Source of the DNA: Rhizophagus irregularis
Lineage: Eukaryota; Glomeromycota; Glomeromycetes; Glomerales; Glomeraceae
DNA length: 64,000 nt
NCBI RefSeq assembly: GCF_026210795.1
Contig: NC_089438.1
Coordinates: 2,811,501 to 2,875,500, forward strand
Direction of reading: 5' to 3'
Under the pieces are notes generated by a model that made no database searches, was not told the DNA's origin, and saw only the letters and a program-made list of their open reading frames with translations. Of the stretch, positions 37,353 to 50,549 are shown in pieces. A program made the translations under genes and the position numbers. Position 1 is the first letter of the stretch. Each line of letters begins with the position of its first letter.

Positions 37353-37484
37353 ATGACTTGTGTATATGTTTGTAAATTTACAAATTTCAGAGCGGTTAAT
37401 AAATATATGATTCGTTTAAACGTTCCAACTGACAATTCTCTACTATTAATAGAATCAATTTATTTAAGTTTGCATGAGATCAAA
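37353..37484 (+). CDS. Possible isolated exon, unknown
   Basis: 44 codons from ATG end at a GTAAGT donor, with a protein-like sequence (LNVPTDNSLLLIESIYLSLH). No partner exon was found downstream before the 3' end of gene C. It could be the start of a dead gene or of an unrecognised one. Confidence 0.2.
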
Positions 37485-37785
37485 GTAAGTAGCGAGGTTA
37501 ATCTCATCAAATAATCAGATGCTTCTGTTTTTTACTTTATTTTCATTCAATCTGATTTTAAATCAAATTTTATTTTCATAAATTTGTAAGTAAATATATA
37601 TAAACATCGAATCTAAAGTTTACATTTATAAAGATTATTATGCTGATCACCCAAAAAAGTTAAAATATATTATTTTTAATAGTAATCTACTATATATACT
37701 GTATTTAATTAATGACTTTACTGAATAAAAATTATGAACTTACAGAGTATAATGATCAAATCTATAGTTATTTTAATCATTTGAA

Positions 37786-40700
37786 TCAAATAGTGCCATT
37801 GGGAACTAAAAAAAAACAAAGTGAATTATTTATTCTATATATTTTAAAATAATAAAGTTATTGTGAATAAACTTACCGTCTAGATCATAATTATCATCTT
37901 TTATAAATTTAATTATGCAAATAATTTATTAGAAATTATAAAAAAAAATTCAAAACAAAGAGTAATATGATCGATTACCTGCTTCACCATTAATATTTGC
38001 TGCTGTAGTTATTTTTGTAGAAATTTATTATTAAAAAAAGGAAATTACTACTTATTATAATTTTAATTATTTTAAAATAATAATTTTTACCTTGTGCATC
38101 AGTATTGTTGTCATTATCTTGAATGCCTAATAATTAATTTATCATACAATAAATAAATTATTTATAAAATAAAATTTAAAAAATTATTTATCGCGTTAAT
38201 AATTAATGTCTTTTTAGTAAAAATTATTATTGCAAGTTAAACGTTCTTACTTTGCATATCATCATCATCACATTTGATATCTTGAAAGTCTTGAATACTC
38301 ATCTCTCTTCCTAATTTAACTAATTTACTAAAAACTTGATTAATTGATGGTCTTTTGTTTGGTTCAGGTTCCCAACATGATTTATATAATTTCAAGTATT
38401 TGTCAGGTGTATCAGGTACTGGTTCTTCCCTATGTCCATTTATTAAATCATACTTTAAAAGATTTTCACTAATATTTCCGTCAGCAAAAGGAGGTTTACC
38501 ACTAGATATTTCCCACATAAGAACGCCTAAACTATAAATATCAGACTTTTCATTGTATTCATATAAATAATTCTCTAATCGTTTAGGATCAACATACGCA
38601 ATTACTCCAAATACACCCGAATGAATATTTGTTTGAGTTTCCATACTTTTTGCAATACCAAGATCAATAATTTTAGCTTCTCCTTGGTGTACTACTATAT
38701 TTCCAGAGTGTAAATCACGATGAAGAATCTTTTCTCCCTGAAGAAATTTTATTCCTTCAGTAATCTGATAAGCCAACTTGATTCTATCATCCCAAGTTAA
38801 TTCTGGATGATCCTTAAGATACATCCGTAAATTTCCACCATCAGCATACTCTGTTATGAGTAAATTCTCTTTTGTTTCTTCATCTATAAATAAAATATAA
38901 AATTTAATTTATTACAATTCGAATAATATTGATAATTTGATATGAGCTTACCTAAACTTATACCTAAAATACGTATTATTCTTTGACAAAAATTCAGTCG
39001 TCCATGCATTTTTAATTCATGAATAAAAGCTTCAGTTGGCTTATTACTAATTGATTCATTATTTTTTAATCTTTTACAAATAACATAATTATTTGTTTTT
39101 TTCCATTTGGCTTTTGATATAATGCCAAAATGACCTCCATCAATATTTTTCATATCTGATAATTCACTTTTATCAATAACTTTAACTAATTTATTTTTTA
39201 TAATAAAATCAAACATCTCTAACCCTGAATTTTTATTCATTACTTCTAATTTATTAAAAATTTGATTAATTGTTGGTCTTGCATTTGGCTCAGAATGCCA
39301 ACATGATTCGTATAAATTAAAGTATTCTTTAGGGGTATTAGGAATTCGGGTTTCTCTATAATCATTAATTATTTGATTTTTTGAAATATTTTCAGCTTCA
39401 GGAGGATGACCACTAGATAATTCCCACATAAGAACTCCTAAACTATATATATCCGATTTCTTATCAAGTTCATAAGAATAGTTTTCTAGAAATTTAGGAT
39501 CAATATATGAAATCATTTCATAATTATTCAAATAATCAGTTTCTATACTTTTTACAATATCAAGCATAATTTTAGCTTCTTTTTTGTGTATTACTATATT
39601 TTTAGGGTGCAAATTTTGATGAATAATATCTGCATCATGAAGAAATTTTATTCCTTCAGAATTTGATATGCTAACTTCATTTTATCATCCCAAGTTAATT
39701 TTGAAAAATGATCCTTGAGATACTGGCGTAAATTTCCACCATTAGCATGTTGCATAATCAGTAAAAATTTATTAGCATTTATATCTGCAAATAAAATAAT
39801 AATAAATGAATATTCATTATATAAATATAAACAACAATAATATTTACGATTACAGTATATGAGCTTACCTAAACTTATACCAAATATACGTACAATTCTT
39901 GAACAGAAATTGAATTTTCTATACATCTTTAATTTGTGAATGAAAGCTTCATTTAATTGGACACATTTATATTTTTTACAAATTACTGGAAAGGAACAGT
40001 CTTTTTTTTTCCAAGTAGCATTTTCATCAATATTTGATAATTCATCTATATTAACAACTATAGCTAAATAATTATTTCTAATGGAATTGATCAATTCTTC
40101 TGGCTTCAAATTTGTTTTTATTTGAGTGTATAACACTTTTCCTAATTTACTAAAAACTTTATTAATAGATGGTCTTTCACTTGGTTCAGGATTCCAACAT
40201 GATTTATATAAGTCCGAGTATTCATTAGGGGTATTAGGAATTAATTCTTCTCTATGACCACTTATTATTAATTGAATTTCTAAAGATTTCTCTGTCTCAC
40301 TATAAATAAAGGGAGGTCTACCACTAGATAATTCCCACATAAGAACTCCTAAACTATAAATATCTGATTTCTTATCATATTCATAAGACCGATCATCTAA
40401 AATTTTGGGATCAATATATGGAATCATTTCATTCAAATAATCAGATTCTGTACTTTTTGCAATATCAAGTATAATCTTGACTTCTTTTCTATGTATTAAT
40501 ATATTTTTAGAATGTAAATTTTGATGAAGAACATCTTCATCATGAAGATATTTAATACCTTCAGTAATTTGATATGCAAATTTTAATTTATCATCCCAAG
40601 TTAATTCTAAAAAATGACCTTTAAGATACTGGAGTAAATTTCTACCATCAGCATATTGCATAACGAGCAAGTATTCTTTAGTATTTTCATCTGCAAATAA

Positions 40701-42299
40701 ATAACAAATGAGAATTTGTTAAAAGCAATAAAAATACTTGAGCTAAAAAAACTTACCTAAACTTATGCCTAATACACGTAGAATTCTTAAGCAAAAATAT
40801 AATTTTTTATGTTGCATTTTTAATTCATGAAGGAAGGTTTTATCTAATAAGGTACTTTTAAATCTTTTACAAGCAACTATAATATCTGTTTTTTCTGTTT
40901 TCAAAGTAGCTTTTGAAATCTTGCAAAAATGGTCATTATTAATAGGAGTCATCATTGTTAATTTATCAATACTAAAAACTTTAACTAAACTATTTTCTTC
41001 AATATATTTGATCATTTCTGATGTTTCTAAATCACTACTTACTGCTCTTTTAGTAATTATTTCTTGAGTATTGGAGTCAGAATAATCTTTATTGTTGTCC
41101 GCAGCAGAAAAATCTAAACACATCAAATTTAATGAAGTTGAGTATTTGTTGTGATAAATTGACGTCCATAAATTCAATAAAGTATTGTGTACTTCATGAA
41201 TATTAGGACGTAAATCTGGTTCAGTATTCCAACATCTTTCTACTAAGTTTTTGAAACTTTTTGGGATATTATCCGGAATATGTGGTCTTAATCCAAAACA
41301 AATATCATAACTCATATCTCGACTAAAATGATTAAAACGTGATGGGAAGTAATAAGGAGGAATTTTTCCAGTTCCAATAGCATGCATGATCATTCCAAAT
41401 GAATAAATATCACATGCTTTTGTATAAGGTTGTCGAACCAAAATTTCTGTTGCCTTATAAGAATACCATCCATCCATCTCATCTGTATATAAAGGTAGAG
41501 CTTTACATTCCAAAAATGTTTCTATTGCACAATAGCTCTCATTAACTACTAATATGCTAGATGGATGCTTATAATATCTATGAACATATCCAGCATTGTG
41601 TAATGCTTTTAAATCTTCGGAAAGGTAAAGTAGTAAATGCAATTTCATCTCCCAGTTTAAATTATTGAAGTTATGAGAAATGTAATCTGTTAATGATGAA
41701 GCATTTTTATGAAATTGTTTTACAATAAAGTAATCATTGCTGACAGGGTGTTTAGAGATTCCGTAAAATTGAATTAATAGAGCACTTTCTTGTGTATGGC
41801 AATCCAAATATATTTTAAGCTATATAATTATAATAATAGTTAAAACAAATTATTTTTTTAACAGATGAAATTCCAATTAAAACAAATTACTATTAAATCA
41901 CCTCATTTAAAATTTCATTAATTTGGACATCATCATTTTTATCCTTATTTAATTTGATAATAACTTCAGTTTTAATTCTTTCATATATTTCGTTTTGTTG
42001 GTTCCATATTCTTGGTCCATCTTTCCAAATAGCCGAATAAATTGTACTTGTCTTATTTTCTGACTTTATATCTAAGATATTTTCAAGTTTATCAAAAGGA
42101 ATCCATTCTAAAAAAGTTTGAGGTCTTGTAGAATTATATTGTGCATCTCGAAGAAATGCATCAATTTTTTTATCTCTGCTAGTCCAATTTTTAATTTTTT
42201 TCTCACACTGTTTTCGTTCACATGGTTGACACCATTGATAATGGCTTCTTGGCTGTTTACATTCTATACATGTTCCGTATAAACCTTTTTTCAATTTTC
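37786..42299 (-). pseudogene. Tandem kinase gene C, close copy of gene A with one frameshift
   Basis: Exons correspond one to one with gene A: 42299-41902, 41819-40757, 40690-39869, 39784-38952, 38883-38251, 38126-38091, 38002-37979, 37897-37877 and 37805-37786 (TGA). Domains 1-3 are pseudokinases (HRY, then HQN/LDI twice). Domain 4 has GGHFG, HRDLHSGN and DLG. Exon 39784-38952 is 833 nt where gene A has 834. A single T is missing near 39659, shifting the frame in the third C-lobe (YQI|TEG). Unless this is a sequence error, the product stops before the only canonical kinase domain. The tail begins with a Ser codon at the splice in place of Gly. Confidence 0.8.
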
Positions 42300-42419
42300 C
42301 TAAAAATGAATAAATTTTAATCGTATTTGCAAATGATTAAAATTTATAGATTAAAAAATTAAATAGCTTTAAAAAAAATAATATGCATTGTTCAATTATT
42401 TTATATTAGTTATTCACAT

Positions 42420-42620
42420 CGTTCTGTAGTCACTTTTGTATTACCTGCATCGTTTATATTCACTTCTGCAGTCACTTTTGTAGAAATTTATTATTAAAAT
42501 AAAGTTACTTACTATTTTTATAAATTTCATTTCAGTTATTAACAAAAAAAAAATTCCCACCTTTTGTACCAACATTATTATCATTATCATCTTGAATACC
42601 TTGAATGTGCATGAATATGA
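42420..42620 (-). pseudogene. Orphan kinase tail exons
   Basis: Two short exon-like blocks with acceptor and donor match the tail of gene B: GIQDDNDNNVGTK at about 42600-42562 and VTAEVNINDA at about 42478-42446, with a third VTTE-type block near 42435. No kinase exon is attached; to the right the sequence changes at ~42620 into the unrecognised fragment also seen at 12.5 kb. Confidence 0.5.
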
Positions 42621-42960
42621 AAACAGTAGAGCTTTTATTAAAGTGTAATGCAGAAATAGCTTATAAGATGTATCGAAAGGATATAGAGACACCTTCGCAA
42701 CTGGCTTTGTGAGACGTAGCAAAAGAACAAAAAAAAGGAAACGGAACTCAGAAAAATAGGGGAATAACTAATGAAGTAGGATCAGTACGGAAAGATTTAA
42801 ATTTAGTAAGATCTGAACTTAAAAAGGTTAAATCTACTGTATAAAAAAAGGGGCGTTCAAGTGGTATTACAAAAAGAACGATGATCGAGCTGATCAGGAA
42901 GATTGTAGTAGAAGTTCCAATAAATTCCATTGAAGATCAAAAATTTACGCAGAAGATACA
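42620..42960 (+). pseudogene. Second copy of the unrecognised 12.5-kb fragment
   Basis: Matches 12540-12900 over most of its length (VELLLKCNAEIAYK; GSVRKDLNLVRSELKKV) with small deletions and insertions. It is flanked in the same order as the first copy, consistent with one segmental duplication. Confidence 0.5.
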
Positions 42961-43555
42961 CGTGACACTGGGTGTACCATCAACTAATTAAATCATAACA
43001 TATGTAAGCATATAAACGTTTATTTATATTAGAGATTTTTTTGAAATGATTTAATTTATGCCGGTTATGAAATGAATACTGGGTATTTTAGATTCATCAG
43101 TTCAGATTTTTTAACTTTATTTTCTGAAATTAATAAATTACATCTCAGAAAGTAATTTATCTGCGCACACTTTGAAATAGAAGCCATTAAAATTTTAAAA
43201 ATTTTAAAATTCGATAAACCATGCATTATTAGTCTTAGTGCAATTAGACAAATACGAGAACCCAAAGAATAACGTAATACCTCGCTTTTTTGAAAAATAC
43301 TAAGAAAAACATTTTTTTTCTTATCGAGAAGTATCTAAAAAAGCTAAAAGGTTTGAATTATTTATTTATTTATTTTTTTTTGAAAAGGGAGGTATCATGT
43401 GAAAAAAACAACTAATTGGAGCGTCTCACAGAATTGGAATGAAAACAATAACAGTGATTACAATAAATTATAATGATCGTCAAAAAAATTTCTAATAATA
43501 AACTTTTATATGATACGTTACATAAGTTTTGATTTAATTAATTGTTGGTACACTC
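42961..43555. other. Sequence inserted relative to the 12.9-kb copy
   Basis: At 12.9 kb the ACGTGACA block runs straight into the kinase upstream region. Here ACGTGACACTGGGTGTACCA at 42960 and GTACACTCAACGTGACACCT at 43547 bracket about 590 bp not present there. No coding sequence or clear terminal repeat, apart from GGTGTACC/GGTACACT near the edges. Confidence 0.4.
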
Positions 43556-43559
43556 AACG

Positions 43560-44190
43560 TGACACCTAGCGCTCGGCCCGTACAGTATTTCGAAATTATT
43601 CCGCCATCCTAATAGCGTGAATTCTGTAATTTTTTTTAAAAAAACTATTTACTAAAAATTATTGTCGACCTTAGTTGTATGATGGAAGGATGAAATTCTG
43701 ATATTAATAATCCTATAAAGATACAATTTATACAAGATATTGATGACATATTTATTGAACAAGTGTCATTTAGTAGATTTGAGTGGTACACTAGAGTTTA
43801 TTCTGCCATCATATTATGTAATAGTTAAAATTGAAAAATTGGACTCCTCTAAACCTAAGAAATTTGCCTTGAAAAGATTAAATATATCAGCTGAGTATTT
43901 GAAGGAGGTACAGTATGTATTGTAAAAATGTTTTAACGTAACATGCTTTAATTATTATGTAACATTTAGGTTAGAATACATTATATGTGTTAGATATGAC
44001 AAAGGATCCTGGAAATAAGAAACTTATAATTAAAATGTATTCTTTCAAGTGGTTTAACAATGTTCTTGGATAGGTAACATTTCTTTATGTAATTCATCAA
44101 TAAATCTTATAAATTTACATAAATTAGACATTGGAAATATCTTACAAAATAATTATACAATTTATGTTCCGATGCTATATTAATAGAGTA
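43560..44190 (+). pseudogene. Second decayed copy of the 46.2-kb kinase gene
   Basis: Preserves the upstream GAAATTATTCCG motif, KKFALKRL, ISAEYLKE before a splice-like site, a 'MTKDPGNK' remnant near 44000, and HKLDIGNI near 44120. The frame is broken repeatedly and the C-lobe is mostly lost. The N-lobe keeps the ALK lysine that the intact gene has changed to Arg. Confidence 0.65.
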
Positions 44191-46195
44191 ATTACGTTTA
44201 GTAATTTAATAAAATCTTTAATTCATGTATCCTTGTGAAGAGAAATTGTAAAATATTATCGTTATATTTTATAATGTTAATTTTAAAGTTTTTTTATGGG
44301 CTTAATAGATTCATTATTAATTGACAGAAATTTCTGGTAATGAAAATAAATTTATTTAATGTTTAGCTTCAGTTTATTTGTAAAGCTAAGAGTGGTGCAT
44401 AAATAAAATTACTTGCTCATGTTAACGGCTTAACGCTTCATAAAAACTAATCTATTTTTCAAATAAATAGACGAAAATACATTTAGTAGTACTAGTAGTG
44501 TATATACTAACATTCAGGGAATACACAATGTTATATTTGAATAACATTACAGCATACCTTTTTATTTAAACTATTTAGAATATCATAATGAATTTCAAAA
44601 AAAAATTGAATTTATGTTCAAGAAGGCATAATGCATATATAATGCATAAACAATTATTATTTAAATGTTGTGTGGCATGATGAGCTTTACTAATATTGTT
44701 TACCCATTATAACAAAACTCTCTCTCCTTCTTTCTTATTCCTTTTTTTTCACATTAAAATAATGTTTTAAAATTCATTAAATAATAAAAAAAATAAAAAT
44801 TTTTGAAAGGCTTAAGTATATAATACTTTTATGAAGCTGTAAATGATTTTATTTACGTTAAACGCGTTTTTTTTTATTTATTTTTTAGAATTTATATTAT
44901 TAATTTGAAATGATAGACTTGAATGGACTAAGTAGGGTTATTTAACAGGTATGGAAGTATTTATTCATTGGATATTGCTTATGTCTTTCTGATTAAAATT
45001 AATTGTTTTACATTTATTTTTAATTTTATAGTGTAATTTTGACACTTAGTTAAATGAAGTAGGTCTAGGAAGCTTAAATAATGCTATTCAGCGGGTATAG
45101 AACTACTTAAATATTAATTTTATCAAAATATCTTGAATATTTGCAAAAATATTAATATTTTTGTATGGAATTACAGTACTATTCGCGGGTGGGTATTTTC
45201 ACTTTATAGCGTAATTTTTTAGTACTTTTGTTAAACAAATAAATAAACACTTTTTAAAGACAATAATGTTTTAAAAATATTTGATTGTAAAAAATTCAAA
45301 TTACTCCATAAATACTCAAGCTAGCTTGATAAAAATTAATACATAGACAGTTCTACGCATACTTAATTTGTTTTATTTATTAAATTTAGTAAAGTGTGAG
45401 AGAATGAGAGAGTTATTTTTAGATGTTTTACTGTAAAAGCAATAAAAGAATTTTATTTTATATAATATTTTAAGAAAAATATATCTTTTTTTCTTTTCTT
45501 TTTTTCTTTTTTTGTGGTTTTTTTTCTAAGATAAATATTACACGTGAAACTAATTGAGCCAATTTAAATTTTAAACGCCATTAAAATCACGTGGAGTGGA
45601 AAATGATTGGGTAAATTGTTTAACCGATCTTCCCCAGTATCGCCAGAAAATTTTTTCACCCCCACGTGACCCTAAATAATTTGTCACTCGTGTCACATCC
45701 CTCCACTTTCTCATTTTTTATAAGTATTCTGGGGACTTAGATTTTTTTCGGTGTCTAAAATCCTATTCGTCACACGTTATTCGACACATGGATAATTTCT
45801 TAATTCCAGCCAAATCTCATAATGCCGGCCAAAGTCACGTGGGGGTGAAAAAATTTTCTGGCGATACTGGGGTAGATGTTTAACCGTCGCATATCACGTG
45901 ATTGCATTGTTCATATTTTCTCTCTTTTGAGTGGTCCAAAATTTATTTGTCCCCAATTATTTGTCACTGCTGTACCACCAACCTGACACACAAAAATTCT
46001 TTGTAAACCAAATTTGGAAATGAAAAGCTTGATTGACCATTTTGTTGAACCATGCCATGCAGGAAGCTTTGTGTTACGATACACACGAACACTTGATCAC
46101 ATGATCCTATACTAATCGGAGAAATTATTCCGTATGGGTTATTAATAATTTCATTTATATTTTATTTATTTATTTTATTTTTTTTTAAAAAAAAA
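44191..46195. other. Long upstream region of the 46.2-kb kinase
   Basis: No gene. Contains an inverted repeat (separate entry), several CACGTG sites (45589-45900) and T-rich runs just before the ATG. Confidence 0.4.
45618..45884. repeat. 51-53 bp inverted repeat with CACGTG cores
   Basis: The arms 45618-45670 and 45834-45884 are inverted copies differing at few positions, around a 163-bp spacer. They include CCCCAGTATCGCCAGAAAAT and CACCCCCACGTGAC. It could be a small foldback element or a duplicated regulatory block; CACGTG is a general bHLH site. No target duplication is evident. Confidence 0.55.
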
Positions 46196-47563
46196 ATGGA
46201 TACAGTAACTAAATTTAATAACTTAGCAGTAAATGACAATCAAAATAATTGTTCATATTGTAATAAATCATTTACCGAAAATTTATGGTGCAAAGAATGC
46301 GATCCTCGTCGTATAATGAAAGGATGGACTAGCGGAAATGATGATATCGATAAGTTTATAAAAGATACAATTTATAATGCAAGACAAAATATTGACGATA
46401 TTTTCCTCGAATGGATACCATATAATAGGTTTATAGACATAAGACAAATTGGTGAAGGTGGTTTTGCAGAGATTTATTCTGCGATATGGGTAGATAGTAA
46501 CTCATCATATTATAAAGATAATGAAGGTTGGAAAAAATTGGATTCTAAACCTAAGAAAGTTGCTTTGAGAAAATTAAAAAGATCACAGAATATTTCAGCT
46601 GAATATTTAAATGAGGTATATATCATATTATATTTATACGTTTTGTTTTAATATTGACATGCTTAAATTTTTATTATAAAATAGATTAAAATACTTTGGA
46701 ACTTATATAAATTTGGAAGAAGTCAGCATATGCATTTCTTAGATTTTTATGGGATGACTAAGGATCCAGAAACCGAAGAATATATTATGATTATAAAATT
46801 TGCAAATAAAGGAAATTTGAGGAGTATTCTTTCGAATAACTTTAAAAATCTTCTTTGGAATGATAAAATATCTTTATTATGTGATTTACTAGAAAACATC
46901 AAAAATTTACATAAATTAGGAATTTTTCATAAAGATCTTCACAGTGGAAATATCCTACAAGATAATTTTGCAACTTACGTTACTGATTTTGGACTTTCTG
47001 GTCCAGCAAATGAACAAAAATCAAATGATAAAATATGTGGAGTATTGCCATATATCGCCCCAGAAATTTTATACGGAGGACCTTACACTCTTTCTTCTGA
47101 TATTTATAGTATTGGTGTAATTATGGCTGAATTATCATCTGGAAAACCACCTTTTCATAAAAGAGAACATGATCAGTCTTTGGCATTACAAATATGCACC
47201 GGACTCAGGCCGGACTTTGGGAAAGGAACTCCAGTAATTTATAAAGAGTTATCTCTTATATGCATGTATTCAAATCCAAATCAGAGACCAACAGCTGAAG
47301 AATTATATTCTATAATAAGCTTTTGGCATAAATCTATGAATGGTTATTATTATAAAGGTTATCAAGAAAAAGAAGAATATGGTTATAAAAGAAAAGAAAT
47401 TGAATTTATATTTAAAGAGGCCGACAAAGAGATACCAAACATTTTAACTTCATACGAAAAAGAGCTTGATGCTATATATACAAGTAGATTACTTACATTT
47501 GATCTAACAAGTGCTCTTAATTCATCTATAATTACGTCATATCTTGATGAAGAGGATAATTAA
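46196..47563 (+). CDS. TKL-like protein kinase, single domain
   Basis: Two exons, 46196-46615 and 46685-47563, joined in phase 0 over a 69-bp intron, giving 432 residues. It has the N-terminal Cys pairs CSYC...WCKEC, then GWTSGNDDIDKFI and LEWIPY. The glycine loop is GEGGFAEIYSA and the catalytic loop is HKDLHSGN. DFG is intact (VTDFGLS), and IAPEIL and the usual C-lobe RP motif follow. The tail LDAIYTSRLLTFDL is family-typical. The position of the invariant lysine reads VALRKL, with Arg where relatives have Lys; the next residue is Lys. The upstream GGAGAAATTATTCCG is shared with both decayed copies, so it probably belongs to the promoter. Confidence 0.88.
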
Positions 47564-48171
47564 GGTATTTATTATATTCCACACTATAAATTTTAAATAA
47601 TTTTAATAATAATTACTAACTAGTGTTTATGGATTGCGGTTTGAATGCCTAGATTTACAATTATTCGACTTGGAGGTTTCTGATGAAAATTATATAGATA
47701 GCTAAACATTTCAATACTTCAAATATTTTAAATTTTGTTTTTATTAGTTATTTGTTTGTATTTTTTTTACAATTTAAAAGGTATCAATCGTAGGGTCCAC
47801 ATTTAAATACGATTGTTTACATACCTTTTTCGAACAGATAAATAAATCAGATTCAGATATGTGAGTACAAACGTTTATGTAATTGCATTTGTAATAGTCT
47901 TAAAAAAATAAATAAATTATAAACCTTACAATATTATTAAGTACCAACGCTAAGATCTGAGTTATTGCGATATGTAAATATTTAAGCAAAAAACCAACAC
48001 TATTGAAATTAACTTGCTAAATCACTAACATCTACATACAATAAACTCTTTTTCATAATCAATAGAAAATTTGATCTTATTACTGCATTTTGTTATTTTT
48101 CAATAATGAAAACAATTTTGGAATGTATTGTTATCGAATGATTATTGTATACAAAAGTTAATTTTAACTTA
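47564..48171. other. Intergenic region after the kinase
   Basis: No gene. A short tail-like reading (about 47625-47705) resembles the 3' exon of related kinases but follows an in-frame stop. Confidence 0.35.
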
Positions 48172-48176
48172 TACTG

Positions 48177-48411
48177 TAGGACCCAGAAATATATATATAG
48201 GGGTCAGGTGATGAAAAAAATTTTTTACTATGAGCTGTACGCATTTTTTCAGGGCCGGAATTATGATAATGTCAGTCAGTTACTATAATAGGAAATAAAT
48301 TCTGACTGGCATTATCAAAATTTATCTAAAAAAGGAAAGATTTTCATGATTTTTTTAGTTCAAAATACGCAAACTCAAACCTGACCCTTTTATATATATT
48401 TCTGGGTCCTA
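48177..48411. mobile_element. MITE with TAGGACCCAGAAATATATAT ends
   Basis: Terminal inverted repeats TAGGACCCAGAAATATATAT and GGGTCAGG pair with the right end. TACTG flanks both sides (48172-48176 and 48412-48416). It is 235 bp with no coding sequence. A decayed relative lies at about 49835-49970, recognisable by the GCTGTACGCAT and TTATCTAAAAAAGGAAAGAT blocks. Confidence 0.7.
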
Positions 48412-48416
48412 TACTG

Positions 48417-50549
48417 TCATACGAGACAATAAAAGTTAAAACCATTGTAGCTACGCCGACTTAACCAAAACCAAATGTTAAACTTGTTTTAACATTTATG
48501 ATTTTAATTTCAGATAGTTGCTACAATTGTCAAAAGCTGTAAAAAAGTTCACATTTAAAGTTAGTTAGTATTTATCTGATGATATACGGCTCTAAACCTT
48601 TATTGGAAGTATGACTTCTTTTATGGTTTGCTTTTTAACACATTCTTCGTATGATGCATTAATAAGGCGATACATATTGTAAAATTTTCGATTTTCATAT
48701 CTTAGCTGAGTCAAAAAATATCAAAGATAGTGATGATTAGTCTTTACTAACTTACCATCAATAATATCGTAAGAACTATTGCTTTTGTTTTTTTATCCTT
48801 GTAAAAAATTTTATCTGCTATTTCTGTAAAAACTCCGTAAAAATGAGCCTTTCACGGTTCCATTTACGGAAAATGTAAATAATTCGATAAATTCCGTGAT
48901 ATAAGGTTATTAATTCCGGGAAGATAAGCTTTTATGGAAAAAAGATGGAATATAAAAACGGATCGGCTTTTTTTACAGGGTACTTACTGTATATTATATT
49001 TTATGCACTTATATGTCTCAGAGAAAAAATATTAAAAATTTCTTTTACAAAAAAGTCCTTTTTTGGTTTATAATAAAAAATTTTGTTCCTAAAAAGTAAA
49101 AATTTGAATGGGCGGATCAAATCAAAACAAACCTTTGACATGAAACTAAAAAATTATCTCATGTCGCTTACCAACTTTCCTTTCTTTGGTAATTTGATTA
49201 CCTATCGCTACTATGAATAAGTTAATCTACTTCATTCGGAAATGCAGCTAATTGTACCACTATGGTATTTTACTTCTATTGTTTTGAAGAAGAATAATTT
49301 TCACATTGTAATAATTATTAATATTTAGTGAACTTGTTGTTAGGTCTATTTTGAAGTTTGAACACTCATAAAAAATTTAATAATGTGCTTTAACACTATG
49401 TTAGTTCATACGATATCATATTAAAATGATTTATAATACTAATAAACTTGATATTCAATATAGTATATAATTCCCTCTTCCAATATCAATAAATTTGGCA
49501 CAGTTTTCCTACGTTGTCATTAAATTTACTACAATTAACCAATGGGCTAACCTTACATCGAATAAAATTAAATAAACCATTTACAGATAAATATATGATA
49601 AACTAAATTCTGCATTACCTTATTTATCTATCTGATGTAAACTTTCAATAAACTATTGCTTAAACGTGTGTATATAATAAATTACTATGCAACAATATAT
49701 TTTTTTTAGATAAACGAAGAGTAAAGAAATGTGATACTAAATTTATTAAACCTTTTTATCAAATTATCAAATGGACTCGAATTCTATAATAATTTTTTTA
49801 AAAAAATTCTTGCGTATCCTTAAAAACACATGATAAGCGGAATATATATCAGGTTAGCTGTACGCATGTTTTTCAGGACAGTCAATTACTAAAATAGGTA
49901 ATATATTTTGCCTGGCATTATCTAAAATTATCTAAAAAAGGAAAGATCTACACGATTTTTTTTTTGGTACTCCCTACTTTTTTTTTGTTGTCTTGGATAA
50001 TCACAATTGGATTGCAAGGATAAACACGCGAATAAGGAATTCGTGATCAACAACAATTAATTCCGAGATGGCAAGTTTGATTTCATTAATCTGTAAATAA
50101 ATAACCTATTCCCTTTAATAGTGTTAAAAATGTTGATTTTTTGATGCAAATATTTGAAGTTTTCAGAATGTAAAGCCTAAATGAAAGTTCAAAGTTCGTG
50201 ACAAAAGGACAACTTATAAAAGACTTTGTTTAAGTGAATTAAACAAATAAATAATTCTTTTACTAATTAAAAACATCAGGTTCCAATGCAAGTTGTAATT
50301 TTTTAATAAAAGTCGTTTCCCATTGAATGAATACAAATATTTAAATATGATATGAATTTATTTCTGTAAACTTGTAAAATATATAAATAAACTGAAACTT
50401 AAAGTTTACATTTGTAAGCCCAATTTTAAATATAAATACTTAACACAAATATTTTAGAAAAATAAAAACATTTCCGTATCATTCTATATTTTAAATGTAA
50501 ACAAAAACCTGTTACGTAAAAATCATCCAATAAATAGTATTTCGCCACT
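48417..50549. other. Intergenic region with a decayed MITE copy
   Basis: Apart from the MITE relative at 49835-49970 I see no gene, RNA or repeat that I can support. Confidence 0.4.
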
